Of a stretch of DNA of 64,000 nucleotides, positions 12,344-26,300 are shown in pieces (position 1 is the first letter of the stretch; each line of letters begins with the position of its first letter). The notes beneath the pieces are model-generated. The model made no database searches, had not been told where the DNA came from, and worked only from the letters and a program-made list of their open reading frames with translations. Where the stretch lies: NCBI GenBank assembly GCA_914767715.1, contig OU612073.1, positions 25,668,001 through 25,732,000 on the forward strand. Direction: 5' to 3'. This stretch comes from Membranipora membranacea. Its lineage: Eukaryota > Bryozoa > Gymnolaemata > Cheilostomatida > Membraniporidae. A program made the translations under genes and the position numbers.

Positions 12344-13889
12344 CAAATAAATTTTAATGATATTTCATGACTAGTATAGTTTATGTACTCAAACTGCTGG
12401 TAGCAGGATTTTCTTACCACCTAAGGAAGGGATGGAGTTAATCATGAAACTACACACAGCCCAGTCATAGATTAAGCACATGGAGTAGGCTATAGATAAT
12501 CTTTATTTGTTACTATAATCAACATTTTTCTATTTTCGTTCCATCTATGAAAATAGAAGATTTAATGGAAAAAGATCTTCTAAAATCAACGATTATCACA
12601 ATCTGCATGTAGTCACTTGTGCATTTGGTTGTAAGCCAAGGAGAAAAGTTGACCTAATTTATTCATCACTTTTTGCGAGCTAGAAGATGAATAAAAATTT
12701 AATTTAACTCCTTACTTTACTTCTGATCGTATTGCCAGATGTGTTCTGTCTCTTTTCCTTATGATATTTTATCTGTACATCACCAGCTGCTGACAATGAC
12801 CTGATTTCAAGGTGTACAAGTAGCCTGTGGAAACTAATTATAAAAGTGTCAGCAGCTTTTTTTGTCATTTCCTGTACAATTTACAAACGGTTCTGACTAG
12901 GCTTCTTATATGCAATACAATAATATTCAGAGTGCAAGATTTTGGGTTTTGTTTTGGTTATGCCTTTTAATGCTCTTAATTCTCACATCAGTGGTGACCA
13001 CTGTTTCGTGTATTGCCAAAAATATTCAAACAAACACAGCAGGTTTTAACAATATAGGCATTTGTTTTGAAATAAACTTTTCTGCTGAGCAGCAAAAAAC
13101 AATTAAACTTCTAATGGAATGCTCAACATTCATACTTGCCCAGACCAAAGAATAAGAGATTCTAACTTCTCGTCCAGACTGACTCTGGATTTTGCAAACT
13201 TCCTCTCTCAGTCTGGAAAATTATATGACAATGGCAGACAATATATGCCTTATCAGTCTACGAGTGGCAGCAAATTATGAAGTGAGCAACATATATTTTG
13301 AGTCTTCCCAACTTCAAACTGCAGTTGAGAGAAGTGCGGAGGGCATAACTATTTTTTCCTTTGCAAACACCTCTGCCTTCTACCAACTTGCAGAAAACTC
13401 TACCTACAAAACTGACATTTAGCTTAAGTGTTGGAGCAAAATAATTAATCTATTAGAATATTGCTGAGAGAGTTGAAATAACTTTATAGGTTGAGATTTT
13501 GGCATGTATTGATGGGAAAACACACAAAGATTTTGAACTGACTGCCAAAGAATATACCTGCAGTTGATTCCCCTGGTGTTACATGTGAAATTGTTTGAAT
13601 AAAACAAGTGCTCTAAAGAGTAAATTTACATGGTTTATTCCATTGTTCTCAATGATAAAGTCAATGATAGAAGCACTAGCCAAGCACAACCAGATCTATT
13701 TTTTGTTGAGAAGGCGTCCGGGGTATTTATGGAGACACAATTGTATGTTTTATTTCAGGGAAGTCTTACAGCTTGATACTTGATATTGTACTCACCCTGC
13801 ACTCATTACTCACAGCGGTTTTCATCTAACTGGAACTTTGCTCAATCTTTTTGAGTGTTACATATTGTGGAGGAAATTATCACATTGAG
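12344..13889 (+). other. Region with an unrecognised membrane-segment ORF
   Basis: The frame at 12910-13155 contains FWVLFWLCLLMLLILTSVV, a likely membrane helix, followed by Asn/Cys-containing sequence. After two stops the same frame stays open over 13192-13422 (up to ENSTYKTDI). An overlapping frame there reads RLTLDFANFLSQSGKLYDN. It could be a decayed gene or transposon protein. No family is recognised and there are no convincing splice sites. Confidence 0.25.
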
Positions 13890-14745
13890 AATAGTTTGTA
13901 TTGTATATTTGTGTTTGTATTGTATATTTGTGTATATTTGTGTTAGCCTGGAGAGTATTTTAGATTTGTATTGTATATTTGTGTTAGCCTGCAGAGTATT
14001 TTAGTATTGTATATTTGTGTTAGCCTGCAGAGTATTTTTGTATTGTATATTTGTGTTAGCCTGGAGAGTATTTTAGATTTGTATTGTATATTTGTGTTAG
14101 CCTGCAGAGTATTTTAGTATTGTATATTTGTGTTAGCCTGCAGAGTATTTTAGTATTGTATATTTGTGTTAGCCTGCAGAGTATTTTAGTATTGTATATT
14201 TGTGTTAGCCTGCAGAGTATTTTAGTATTGTATATTTGTGTTAGCCTGCAGAGTATTTTAGTATTGTATATTTGTGTATTGTATATTTGTGTTAGCCTGC
14301 AGAGTATTTTAGTATTGTATATTTGTGTTAGCCTGCAGAGTATTTTAGTATTGTATATTTGTGTTTGTATTGTATATTTGTGTTAGCCTGCAGAGTATTT
14401 TAGTATTGTATATTTGTGTTAGCCTGCAGAGTATTTTAGTATTGTATATTTGTGTTAGCCTGCAGAGTATTTTAGTATTGTATATTTGTGTTAGCCTGCA
14501 GAGTATTTTAGTATTGTATATTTGTGTTAGCCTGCAGAGTATTTTAGTATTGTATATTTGTGTTAGCCTGGAGAGTATTTTAGATTTGTATTGTATATTT
14601 GTGTTAGCCTGGAGAGTATTTTAGATTTGTATTGTATATTTGTGTTAGCCTGCAGAGTATTTTAGTATTGTATATTTGTGTTAGCCTGCAGAGTATTTTA
14701 GATTTGTATTGTATATTTGTGTTAGCCGGGAGAGTATTTTAGATA
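13890..14745. repeat. 36-bp minisatellite, about 20 copies
   Basis: The unit contains TTAGCCTGCAGAGTATTTTA and then GTATTGTATATTTGTG. Some units carry an ATTTGTATTGTATATTTGTG variant or partial copies. Like the array near 2 kb its period is 36, so it produces a spurious periodic ORF (YICVSLQSILVL). Confidence 0.93.
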
Positions 14746-14777
14746 CATCGGATCATACTATGCCAAGTCTCCCCATT

Positions 14778-16958
14778 TACCGTAAGGTCGCGTATAGGCC
14801 AGAAGCAGCCTAGCTGTAACTGCTCTATAAAAAAATGGCACGGACAATTTTTGATGGCAGGAAACTGATCGCATATTATACTTTATTAATGTTTCTTCTG
14901 AAAAATTCACCGGGTGTACCCAGTTGTAGTGGTCATATTTAGAAATTAAAAGGTGTTTTGTTTTTGCATTATATGTGTGGGGACATAACTCCTATTCTGT
15001 GTAATATTACTAATCTAGTCTTCAGGGAATTCCAGGTTGAAACTGCATTGTGGGGATATTGTTGACTTGCCAATTTTATACCAAGTAAACCTGCAGAAGT
15101 CTGCTCGTGTTAGATCAGGAAAAATTAAAAATTTTCAATAAGTATAATGTCAGATCTTTATGAGGTTAGTATGATACTGTCTTGCGGCAGCATATCCGCA
15201 ATATTTCTCGAAATTGCATATAATAAGTGAAATGTTACGAATTCAATAAAAGGTGTTTCTAGGGTGGAACAACGTGCTGAATCCAATATTAAGGGTGTTC
15301 CCAGTTGTAGCGATCATGTCAGCGGCAGCGCGACAGCATATCCTCACTTCCTCTAAAAATTGCTTTTAATGAGTGAAATATTAAGAGTTTAAATAAAAGG
15401 TGTTTCAAGGGTATAATAACGTGCTGAATATAAAGAAATAAGGGTGTAACCTAGAACAAGTTTGATCCAATTGCCTGCATGCCTGTTCCTCCTGATCTAC
15501 TGGTCACGCCGCGGCGTGACCAGTGGATTGGAAGCCACTTGGAATGCAGGCAAATTGACCAAACTTGGTCTAGTGTATCCAGTTGTAGCAATCATGTCAG
15601 CGGAAGATCGGCAGCGCGGCAGCATATGGCAAATTTTCTCAAAATCGCTTATAATAAGTGAAATGTTACGAGTTTTAAACAAGGGTATATCTAGGGTAGA
15701 GCAACGTGCTGTATCTAAAACTGAGAGTGTACCCGGTTGTAGCAATCATGTCAGCAGCAACGCGGCAGCATACCTGCAATTTTCTTCACAATCGGTTAGG
15801 TAAATGAAATGTTAAGTGATTAATATGGTCAGCAGGAAACACGACTAGATTTATGATTTTAACAAGATATTCTATCACATCATTTTAAAAGGTGGTCAGC
15901 GACAGCACTACATCTCAATGAGAACAAGACAAAAAGCAGCCTAGACGTGAGACAAATTTGATGTGGGAAAAAAGTGTGTGCCCAGTTGAAGAGGTCAGCA
16001 GCAGCACTACTGCATATCCCAAATATTCACACTATTGATTTTGATTAGTGGGAAGTCAAGAGTTTGATGCAGTTGACACGAGTCAAGACTATAGTCCTGG
16101 GTTCTACATTGTATATGTTTTATCATTGCATGAGGTGGTTGGTGAGAGACAGCACTACCGCATATCCCCATATCATGTCATTAGCATGTTAGGAAAGTAT
16201 GCGAAGCTAGCATATCTAAGTTTTTCAGACTCTGACAGTTGGGTTTCTTTGCTGAAAAGTGAGGCACTCATTGGACTCTTTGCTCATGTGTTATGCAAAA
16301 TATATCCAGCCAAAAAATGACATAAGAGGCAATTAAAAATGTTGTTTGTAATTGCCCCAAGACAGTGGTCTTAAGACCATACAATATTATACTAGTCCCA
16401 TAAGAAGTTTGACATAATTCAATTGAAATTTTTCAATTAGTGCTGGTCTGATACGAGCAGACTTCTCTACAAGTTTACTTCGTGAATTAATTGCCATGTC
16501 AACAAATCCCACAATGCAATAATTTCAACCTGGAATTCCCTGATGATTAGATTATTTAGACTACACAGAATAGGAGTTATGTCCCCACACATATAATGCA
16601 AAAACAAAACACCTTTTAATTTCTAAATATGACCACTACAACTGGGTACACCCGGTGAATCGATGCAATGCTTATTATTATGGCAGACAGAAATGTATCA
16701 TAATGTTTTGTTTTGAAGAAGTAAGTAGGACAGCTGTCGGCTGTGGTCAGGTCTGTGCAGTGTGGTGGGAGGAAGTTAGCATGTAACACATAGTGTGCAC
16801 ATTTCTTGATCATTATATTGCCTGGGCGGCTAGATATTATGGTTAAATGACAGTGGGCTTGCTGGTGTGATATGGCTAAAATCTGTGTTTTGTTTCCTAA
16901 ATTAATCCAGGCCTGTTCACCAACAAGCCACGTGGTTAAAATACGCGACCTTACGGTA
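14778..16958. mobile_element. 2.2-kb foldback-type DNA element with TA target site
   Basis: The ends are TA-CCGTAAGGTCGCGTA and its reverse complement, with TA on both sides. Inside, about 230-250 bp at ~14920-15115 recurs inverted at ~16445-16655 (shared ACCCAGTTGTAGTGGTCAT and TGTGGGGACATAACTCCTAT). Between the arms lie about five ~150-bp degenerate tandem units with CAGTTGTAGC and GCAGCATAT. There is also an internal near-palindrome at 15458-15574 centred on CGCCGCGGCG. No transposase is seen, so it is non-autonomous. Confidence 0.82.
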
Positions 16959-18486
16959 GGTGAGACCCTCCAGATTTTCATACCCACTTTCCACTTTTTG
17001 TAGTTCTCTCACTAGTTCCTCCAAATTTAAGAGAAAACAGCCCCATACCAATTTTTTAGTACCTCTAGGTCTTTGCACACAAAATTGAAAGGAATTGTGC
17101 TATTCAATAATGTTAACAAATTTACTTGATGTATTATAAATTGGGATGGGATGGCTTATACTGGACATTGGCAAAGTAAGGGTATGTAAGTCCCAGGGGT
17201 GATGTGTTGATGGTAAGTGTTTAAAATGTATTACACCTCTTTTTGATATTTTAGAAATAGTACAAACATGATATTATTTGGGGCGAAATATACGTTTCAG
17301 CCCTTCCTAGTGGCTAGAAACAGAGCGTCATCAAATGAGGCACCGCCCAGACCCTTTTGGGGGCTCGCACCGCCCCAAGACCAACCAACCAGGTGGATAA
17401 CTTGGGTAGAAATCTATCAGAGTTTGGCTGTCTTACATGCCCTAGCGTGTAATGAGCTTGAACTAAACCCATCAAAGAGTGTATTCCATACAACATAATA
17501 GTCTTATGAACTAGTGGTCTAATTTTGGCGACTTTAAATTTACAGCAAACTACTGATGAGGTGTGCGCATGTTAGTTCCCATCCAGCTGCAGACTACTGA
17601 TGAGGTGTGCGCATGTTTGTAGTTCCCATCCAGCTGCACACTACTGATGAGGTTTTCGCATGTTTGTAGTTCCCATCCAGCTGCAGACTACTGGGCTCTG
17701 TTGTAGTCTAGGTATGCTCAGCAGCAGCCGTGACCTTAAGGCACTCTACATGTTCAGACTGAGGCAGAATACTCAATGTGCTGATGAGAGAAAGATATAA
17801 CACTGATCTAAACAAGCAAACCCGCTTACAAGTCAGCACAGACAGGTTCAGCCAGCCTTTTTTAATTCATATAGTAATATGCGTTGGTATGATTATAACT
17901 GAGTATTACCAGCATCACCTCAGCCCTAAAATCTACACTATTTAATTTATGTGAAGGCCAGCATGCCATAGATGTACTCATATGGAGACTAAGAAGAATT
18001 AAAAAAATGAGTTTTTTCAACACTTCAAATGTGACGGCCATGCATGCGCGGTCAGTTACATTATCATGTCACCATGTCTATAGATTACTTATGTATTACT
18101 TCTTGTAGTTGGCCAGTGTAACTAGAACAGTTTGTAAAACCTATTTTTATCATAAAGGTTTAATAGATTTATGTACTGGAAAAGATATTTGTATGATTTT
18201 CTGTTTCTTTGTTTCAGATTAATTTGTTGTCTTTCGCTGTATTGTTTCCGATTATCTATAAGGTAAGTTCAGCACCGTGCTCAATGTTCTGGTATGATTG
18301 CCTCATTATCTCTATAATCACATTTTCTCTATCAGATCAGATCTCAGCTAAAGTTTGTATTCTGGGATTGTTATTGTCCTGACACATCGTCTATATACTA
18401 ATATGCTCAGCCCTTATGTTTCTTTTGCATTTGAAATACAATTTAGGACATGGAAAGAAAATATTGTACAGGTATTATTGAATCTA
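16959..18486. other. Intergenic region downstream of the A2M-like gene
   Basis: Contains three ~50-bp tandem units at about 17545-17695 (CTACTGATGAGG then CATGTTTGTAGTTCCCATCC). An open frame at 17268-17498 is unrecognised. No supported gene. Confidence 0.4.
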
Positions 18487-18492
18487 TTTATT
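18487..18492 (-). terminator. Poly(A) signal of the A2M-like gene
   Basis: AATAAA on the minus strand about 350 nt downstream of the stop codon at 18843. It is the first clear hexamer in a plausible 3' UTR. Confidence 0.6.
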
Positions 18493-18842
18493 TAGCACGC
18501 AATGGTAGGATGTGTCACAAATATATAACTAGATTACTCTTATATAAAATATAAAACTAGTTTACAGAGGTATAAAATAAGCTTCTCTGGATGTCTAAAA
18601 TACGCAGCAACTCTCGACTAAATAATCATGTAAATAATGTCTCTAAATTCTCATGTAACACTTATTTGAGGGGAATTGATTTGAAGAATATTATTTAACA
18701 GCTCTTCACTAATTCTGACAGGAATTCTGATTGGTGCTCTATATGTCGCAATCATTGATGTAACAAGTTTTCTGTTTCAATGGCTGCTGGAGTGCCATGA
18801 TCTATCGGTGCATGAAGTGAGCTCTACTGAGCACAATGAGCT

Positions 18843-20368
18843 CTACTTGGCACAACTTATGGAGTAAGAAGTTTCCTGGCGGTCATCTAAATAGTAAACA
18901 TTCAAATATTAGATCATTTGATGTCAGACTCAAACAATGGGCAGCACAATATTAAGATTAATATAAAGGTATGATGTTTGCAGGACGACTTTGAATGTAT
19001 AAAGTTATATAAACTCACCTGTTTTGTAGTAATCATATGTGGTGACAATTCCTGGTTTGCTGTTCTTGACCACGATCTTCTTTTCAACCTCAACATTGAA
19101 ACACATTTGGGTTCTTGTCAACTACAACAGAAAATAACCCATTCAGTTCAGTTTATTGCTTCCTCATGTTTGTTTACTAGTTACTCATCACCATGTCATA
19201 TTCAGTTTCTTGACAATGGAAATCCCTGAGTGATTAACTTACCCTGGAAACATAAACTTGAACGGAACCATTAGGATCAGTTTCTGTCCTTTTTATAGCG
19301 AGTGCTGAATTACTGACGAGGCTGTTTAGAACTTCTTTATCTGCTTCCCAGCCTGTCTGCATTTTAATCTCTATTATAGCCATGTTACTCTCTGTGGCTC
19401 TGGTGAGGGACTGAAATCTGTGAATCAAGAGAAACATCATCACTCCTCTGTTCAGAGAGAAAGTTAGTAACACAAGAAGAAATGTTTGAGATGGAAAACA
19501 GATATGAGGAGACAACAGGGTCAGGGGAAACAACTCCCTTTATATACAAACCTCTTAAATAACTACACCAAACTACGATACCACTCTGTGAAACACCTTG
19601 ATTTTAATTTAATACAAGAATTATTAAAGCTCTATAACAGTTTGGGGCTCGGGAATGAGTTTGAAAGTAAAGCCCTAGGGCTAGGGTTATTATAACAGGT
19701 GGTTGTGGTATTAGGGTACGCCTGTTAAAACCACAAAGCAAAGACATGAAAAGGTGACAGTTACATCACACAGGGAAAGCATGAGCGGGGATATATTCAG
19801 CTGGAATAAGGGAGGAGCATCTGTCTATCACTATGACATATGAGGGAGGTAAAGGATGGGTGGTGAAAGTTCAATTTGAACATAGAAACATCTGCAGAGT
19901 TGAAACATAGATCAATTTACCCTTCATCTTCCATTGTGTCGGTGCCATTTGTGGAGTTTCCCATCGGAGGATCAAAGCTGAATTTTAATAATATATAAAT
20001 CATCAGCGACAAAGATCACAAACCTGCTGGCTTGTTTCACCTGTGAATTTGCTTTGATGAGATGATTTCTCCATACAGTCAGTTTTGCGGTGAATTAATT
20101 TTAGATTTTATCACTGCTGAGCGGATGATAAAAACTATAAATAAACTCAGAGTCTATTTCTAGGATTTAGACTTTACACAATGTAAATTCTGGTTATTTA
20201 ATTTGGATATGATTTCTATAGGAGTATGTTTTATAGTTACCTGGAACAAATGTAAAGGCGTTTTCTGCTGCATGGCTTAACTTCGTCACTTGAGTCAAAC
20301 ACGAGAACATTAGTCACGAAAGGCTGTCGATCAGAATCAGAATCTTTCACATTATACCTAACATTGGC
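18843..20368 (-). CDS. A2M-like gene exons 30-34: receptor-binding domain and stop
   Basis: Exons 20368-20241, 19977-19921, 19417-19243, 19121-19019 and 18886-18843; residues ~1553-1720. Reads [10 protein letters not shown], a short Asn/Thr-rich acidic linker ([13 protein letters not shown]), then [19 protein letters not shown] and [13 protein letters not shown], matching the C-terminal receptor-binding domain. The tiny last exon gives [14 protein letters not shown] and a TAG stop, aligning with the usual terminal Cys motif. No C345C domain follows. Confidence 0.92.
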
Positions 20369-23300
20369 CTACAAATAGATAATATAACATTAGCCTACAA
20401 TAGATAATAGTTACATAACATCTAAATAAGATAAAATAGTAAAGCTTTACAGATGATGGCTTTATAATAATTATGTGTCAAATATCGTCCATTTTGCAGG
20501 AATTGAGCACAAAACGCGTAAGACAAATTCATAGATTTTACAAGGGCTAGCGACTTCATTTTTGGTTGCCTAATAATTGAGATAGTGTTTCAGTAATTAC
20601 AGACATTGATCATAATGGAGCTATGAGAAAACGCTTACCTGGAAAAGCAAGCAGCCAGAACCAGAAGCAGTTACTGTCAGGGCTCTGACAGAGTCCACTC
20701 TCTCACTAAAATGTACCAAGCTGTTAGCTTTATTCACGGAGAAGGCTGCCACCTGTGTGTGTGACCTGTCAATATACTGGGTAACTCTGACATCAGCCAT
20801 CAAGTTGTCCGAGTACAGACGGGCGCCTGCTTCAGCAAGAGCCTGCATCCCGATAACTGTGTCCTTAAAAATGGATTCGATCAATAATAAAGTGAGTAAT
20901 TATCGGTGGTTAGGAATGTTTTGTGGACTTTAAGAACTTGATGCATAAAATATACGGTAACTGTAAATAGCTGAACAGGCTGAACAGACTGAACAGAATT
21001 TCTCAGACTACTATTTGTTTGATTCTTTACATGGTTGGCTAATTTTGCATAAGCATGGACAATTCCTTATATTCTGCTCATTAATTTATTTATTTTAAGT
21101 TTGGATTTGCTTTGGTTTCTTCCAATTTTATTCACAGTAAGTTTTTCGGCATTACACTAGTGAATGGATGGAAAGTAGCTTGTCTTGGCAAGCTTCATTG
21201 GGGAGGAACTCCTAGACCCCCCCCCCCCCCATACAAAAAAGCTGGTCAAGACTGGCTATTTCAGCTGGATAACGTTTCCGGTTTCCTGAACACCATCAGA
21301 TTTTGTCAGAATTGGCAAATTGATTACTACATTTGCTTGGCCTAAATTGGTTATATTAGGTGCCAACAGGAACTTAGTGACTCATTAAAGGGCAACCGAG
21401 GTTTCAAACAACTTCTCATTGATGGCCATTGATTAATAGCAGATTGCACCTTCTGCATTGGGAAAAAGACAAAATATAATTTGGATGATTATTCAGCCAG
21501 AATTCTTGTGAAACATTTCTTCCATCAGGTACTCAAACTCAGCTAAAAGAGAATACCACATAGCAGTTTCCTGTTATTATTTAGCCTGTGCTCTATAATT
21601 AAAGTCTTGGAACCTCACCTAAACTGAAGTGTTACCCAGCTTAGAGTCAGCAACTACTTTGAGTTTTGCATCGCATAATGCACAAAGCTGATGCCGACCA
21701 GCACATTATTTGCTACCCATTAATGCATTGCTGCGAAACCTTGGTTGCCCTTTAAATCATTTGGCTAGGATGAATGTGTTTGAGAAGTGATAGTCAGCCA
21801 GAGCAAAGAATACAAATAATAATTTTAGTCTGAGAAATTCTGTTCAGCTGTTCAGTTCGTTCGGCCTGTTCAGCAATTTACAGTTACCGAAAGGATAGAA
21901 ATAATAATTTTAGTCTGAGAAATTCTGTTCAGTCCGTTCAGCCTGTTCAGCAATTTCACAGTTACCGAAAAAATACAAATCATAATTTTAGTCTGAGAAA
22001 TTTTGTTCAGCTGTTCAGTCCGTTCAGCCTGTTCAGCAATTTACAGTTACCGTAAAATAAATTATTTTTCTTTTATCAAAATGCTTTCAGAATTTATATA
22101 CTGATATAATTCAATCAAAAGATTATTAGAATTGCAGTCTGGGGAGTTATTCCACAACTTGAATGAAGCTGATTCCTAAATATACCCAGCTTGGCTTGAT
22201 CAACTGGGTTGTTTAACCAGATTTTATGGTTTTCGGGTTAAGCTAAGGTTAAGGGTTAAGAGACTAAGGCTTCTCAATATCTGCTTATATTCTCAGTATG
22301 AAGTCCTGGATATTTGTACTCTTCTTTGGGGCACAATCTAACTAGTTACCTGTGTTGATGAGAAACCTCCGTTTCCGTTTCTCTGCTTTGACAGCCACTT
22401 GACTATACTAGGCACATCAGAGGAGATCTCGTTATAACTTCCCATGAGTAGGGTGGTTAGGAGAGCATATGAGGTGGTCTCTACATCTGCTGATACTGGT
22501 CGATAGTACCAATATCTACCATATCTATTACTCTCATCTGACCACTGTGCTCTCCAGTAGATGTTATTACTCTCTATAACAGGTAGCATTTCATGATCAC
22601 AATATATAAGTGTTTATGTGATTATGGTCGATTATGGTCCCTAACAAGGAATTTATTGGAAGTGACATCCAAATAAGTTATGAATTCAGTGTATAAGCAA
22701 TTCTCAGTTCATTAAAAGTATTTTGGCTTCAAGTTGCTGTAGAGTTATCTTCTCATTTTCATACAATTTGTTCTCATTATGAACTAGAAGTTATCCCACT
22801 TTGCCCAATTTTACATATCCCGTCCTTGTATCCGGCTAAACATAGAGAATTCTTTACAGAAGAAGAATCTAGGATCAAAAATTGAACGTCTCCAAACATT
22901 ATAAATTTTATCAGCATACAAGTTCTTCCTGTATACAGGGATTATTTCAAACTCCAAGCACCAAGCAGAACAATCAATTGTGTTAATGTCGTTAAAAAAC
23001 TCTCCATTAACCCTTATACTTGCAAGATAATAATAGAATAGATAGCGATAGATATTTGATTTACAATTTCCAATCCAAATTCAATACTACTGCTTTTAAT
23101 TTTTGCTGGACTGGGTAATAGTTTTTGAGCGGTTGGATTAAATGAGGTCGCATAATTCATCTACTGGTACTTGAATCAACCCACCTTAACCAGTGATACG
23201 AACAAAGTTTGAGCCAGGAATACCCATCAAACAATTATAAAATATTTTAATCCTACGAAATACACAAGAAGGTCTGACACTATCACATTTCAAACAAGGA

Positions 23301-26300
23301 TTAATCGAGGAAACAATGTCAATTAAAAATTAGTGAAGTTTATCAGGGTTGTAAAATAAATTACTGTCTTTCAAGCAAAATGTTTAAGAGTAGATTGGGC
23401 AGTGCTTCTGATTTGAGCAAAAATAAGTGTCACATTTCAAATCCCAAATCCTTCCCTCAAAGAAGCCCTAATAGTAGTAGTATTGATATTATAGAGGCAT
23501 ATTATATCAGATATAAAATACTTTCTAGTTACTATTCGATTATGATCAGGTAAACACCAGAGAAGGCATGACGGGGATTTCATTTTGCAGCTTAATTTGA
23601 GCTAGAATATTCCCAAATGCAGTCACCAATAGCTCCTTGGCCATATGCCATCAACAGCTTGAAGTCAATATGGTTAGTTGGGTATCCAGATAAATAAAAT
23701 CACAGTATGAAAGGTATTTACTATGGTATCTACCTGTCATGAGGATATTATTGTTCACTGTGTTGAGGGCTGTGATGCCATACAGAGAGCAAGGAGTTAC
23801 AGGTAGCGCTGTCACAATTTTGTATTTGGCTAGGACTGCCTCGATTCTGATTGTGGCATCGATTTTCCCAATTTCAATTTTTCGATTTTACACCTTCGCT
23901 TTCAACCAACCCTTGTCCCAATTTCGATTTTCCATTTCTCCTTATCGGTTTCCTTACCGATCTCCTTTTCGATTTTAGGTATCGATATATAGCTATAATC
24001 TTTGAGATTAGTTAGTGAGTGAAGTGTGACAAGGTATTGTGTGAATGAAAAGAGGAATCGTAATAACCATATATCAACCATAGTAACCGTGACAATGAAT
24101 TTACGGCTGTGCAATCAACTTCAGCTGTCACCTTATTAAATCGCGATAATGAGGTGTGATCGATTAGGTATTCCCGATATGAATGTATCGTGACAGCACT
24201 AGTTAATTAGCCACTAAATTATTAGCCATTGTTTTGTTAGCCTAATGCCAGCAATCACTACTAGTATGCCTACCTGTAAATATGAGAGCACTACATAGCA
24301 AATCATTTGATTGTAGGACTATACAGAGAGACATTGCGACAACGCAAACCAACACAATTATGAGATTATGTCCACTTAATCTTGTCACCAAACAATAGCT
24401 CATGCACCTGTTTTTAAAACAATTTTAATTAGCCACACAATTACACATCATTATGAAAAGCAGCACATGATAACCCTATATGAGAAGAATGCTGTGTGTA
24501 TAGCCTCTGCTTACAATTGAAATTGCTAGAATAATAAATTATGCTGTGTTAAACATTGTCCAGCTCCTATCTCAATTTTAGCTTATGAATCCCTATGCTC
24601 AGTACCAAGACATGCACATATTTTGGTAACCTTCCCTTTATCATAATAGATAGATTGCAATTCAGTATTCATAGATCAGTTTCTTGCAAAAATCTATAAT
24701 CAAAGAGTGACCCATGCCTGCCTATTGTCAAGCCCAGGGGACTAACCAAACCCATGACCTCCAATACATGCGTGCTTAGCGACTGACACTCTTAGCGTAT
24801 ACCACCAACTTCTTAGCATGCTTTTTGCATTTATAAATAATCGAAGCAACTAAAATATAATCTATTTTAGCCACAATTTCTAATTTTAAAGATGCATTGT
24901 AGTTTGACTAAATAAGCCATCACAAAAGTACAAGGAAGATCTTTTCGGACCGACAGAGTCAGTATATTGTGGAGGCATGTGTCATATGAGATTATAATAA
25001 TATTAGTAACCATTCATGTCATGGTTTCACTGGCTTGCTATGCTTGGCTCAGGGAGGCTCTACTGGTCGTGGAGCAAGTCAATTGAATAGTATAAAACTC
25101 ATGCACTTTCCCCGACAATCTGTTGTTTGACAAAGGCGAGCTAACCTATATATACATGGAAATTACAACTTAACTTCACATGAATAAAAAATCTTGTTGA
25201 GATTTTAAACATTGAAATAAGATGGGAAACCAAACAAAACCAATTTTGCCCAAGACTCATTTCCACATTTGATGTTGAATGATGAGATTTTCTGCTAAAT
25301 TACTCGATTCGAATCAGTACCATCAATAATTTATTTTATAATCAGAATATTTTGTAAAATGTAGTGTTAACAATTTATAATCTTTGGTATTAACAGTATT
25401 AGGCAAACTGTAGTGGATTATAATTGTACTTGTGGCATTTGGGAGAAAGGATTATTGTGCCTCATACATTGATTGAATTAAACGCTTGTTATAGATGGGG
25501 CTTTGTTTAGACAAAGAGAGTATATCAAAGGCTAATGTCTCTGGCGTATTGCGCAATCGCTAGCATACATCAGGCATACTTTTAAAAAATAGATATGCAT
25601 GTTACATTTTGCTTGTATGCAATTTGCAATGATGCAAAAATTGTCATTTTTGGACAGCCCTATTCTAAACGACCAAAAAAAATTTGGAAGAAATCGGACT
25701 ATTGGAAGTAGGTTTGCGATACATTACCTTGTTAGTAAAGGCTGTTTTTTGTAGATTTCTTTGAGAAAAAATATTTTTTAAAATATTATTGTTGCTCATT
25801 GGGTTTATATTGGTATAATGCATAATTACATGTGGGTCTAGTTCACCTATGATAAATACACTTCCCTAGAGTGAAGTTCAAAGTTTGGTCAGGAGGAGAT
25901 AATCACTAAATTCAGCCAATACTTTTAATGAACTGAAGATTCCTCACTCACTCACTGACTCACTCGATAATTTTGTTTTATTATATTTATCACTCATATC
26001 ATTTCTCAATAAGTCACTCACCCCTAGTTGCTAGTCGCTTGAGTTGACTGAAGGCAAATGATGTGTTACTGTGAGAAGTATCGTTCAGAGCATAAGCATA
26101 TGCTACCATCGAGGCTGTGTAAGCATTCTCAAATCTGCTCAATCCGAAGGTTTTCTCATACATACACTGAAGAGCTAGATTAACTGTGTCCTGTACCAAA
26201 TTGAAAACATTAACTTAATTGTTGCTATATTATCGCTTTCTTTCAACAAAAATTTTAATTTAATCCGATTCACAAGTGGCAGTCTTGCAACCAATTTTTT

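Noticed and set aside
14084-14624. Periodic hydrophobic ORF (YICVSLQSILVL repeats)
   Set aside because: Product of the 36-bp minisatellite; no start context, splice sites or flanking coding signal.
23739-23800. Possible extra A2M exon reading [13 protein letters not shown] with a GTAGAT donor
   Set aside because: Exons 27 and 28 already join in phase and match the family without a gap; this piece resembles nothing in A2M proteins.
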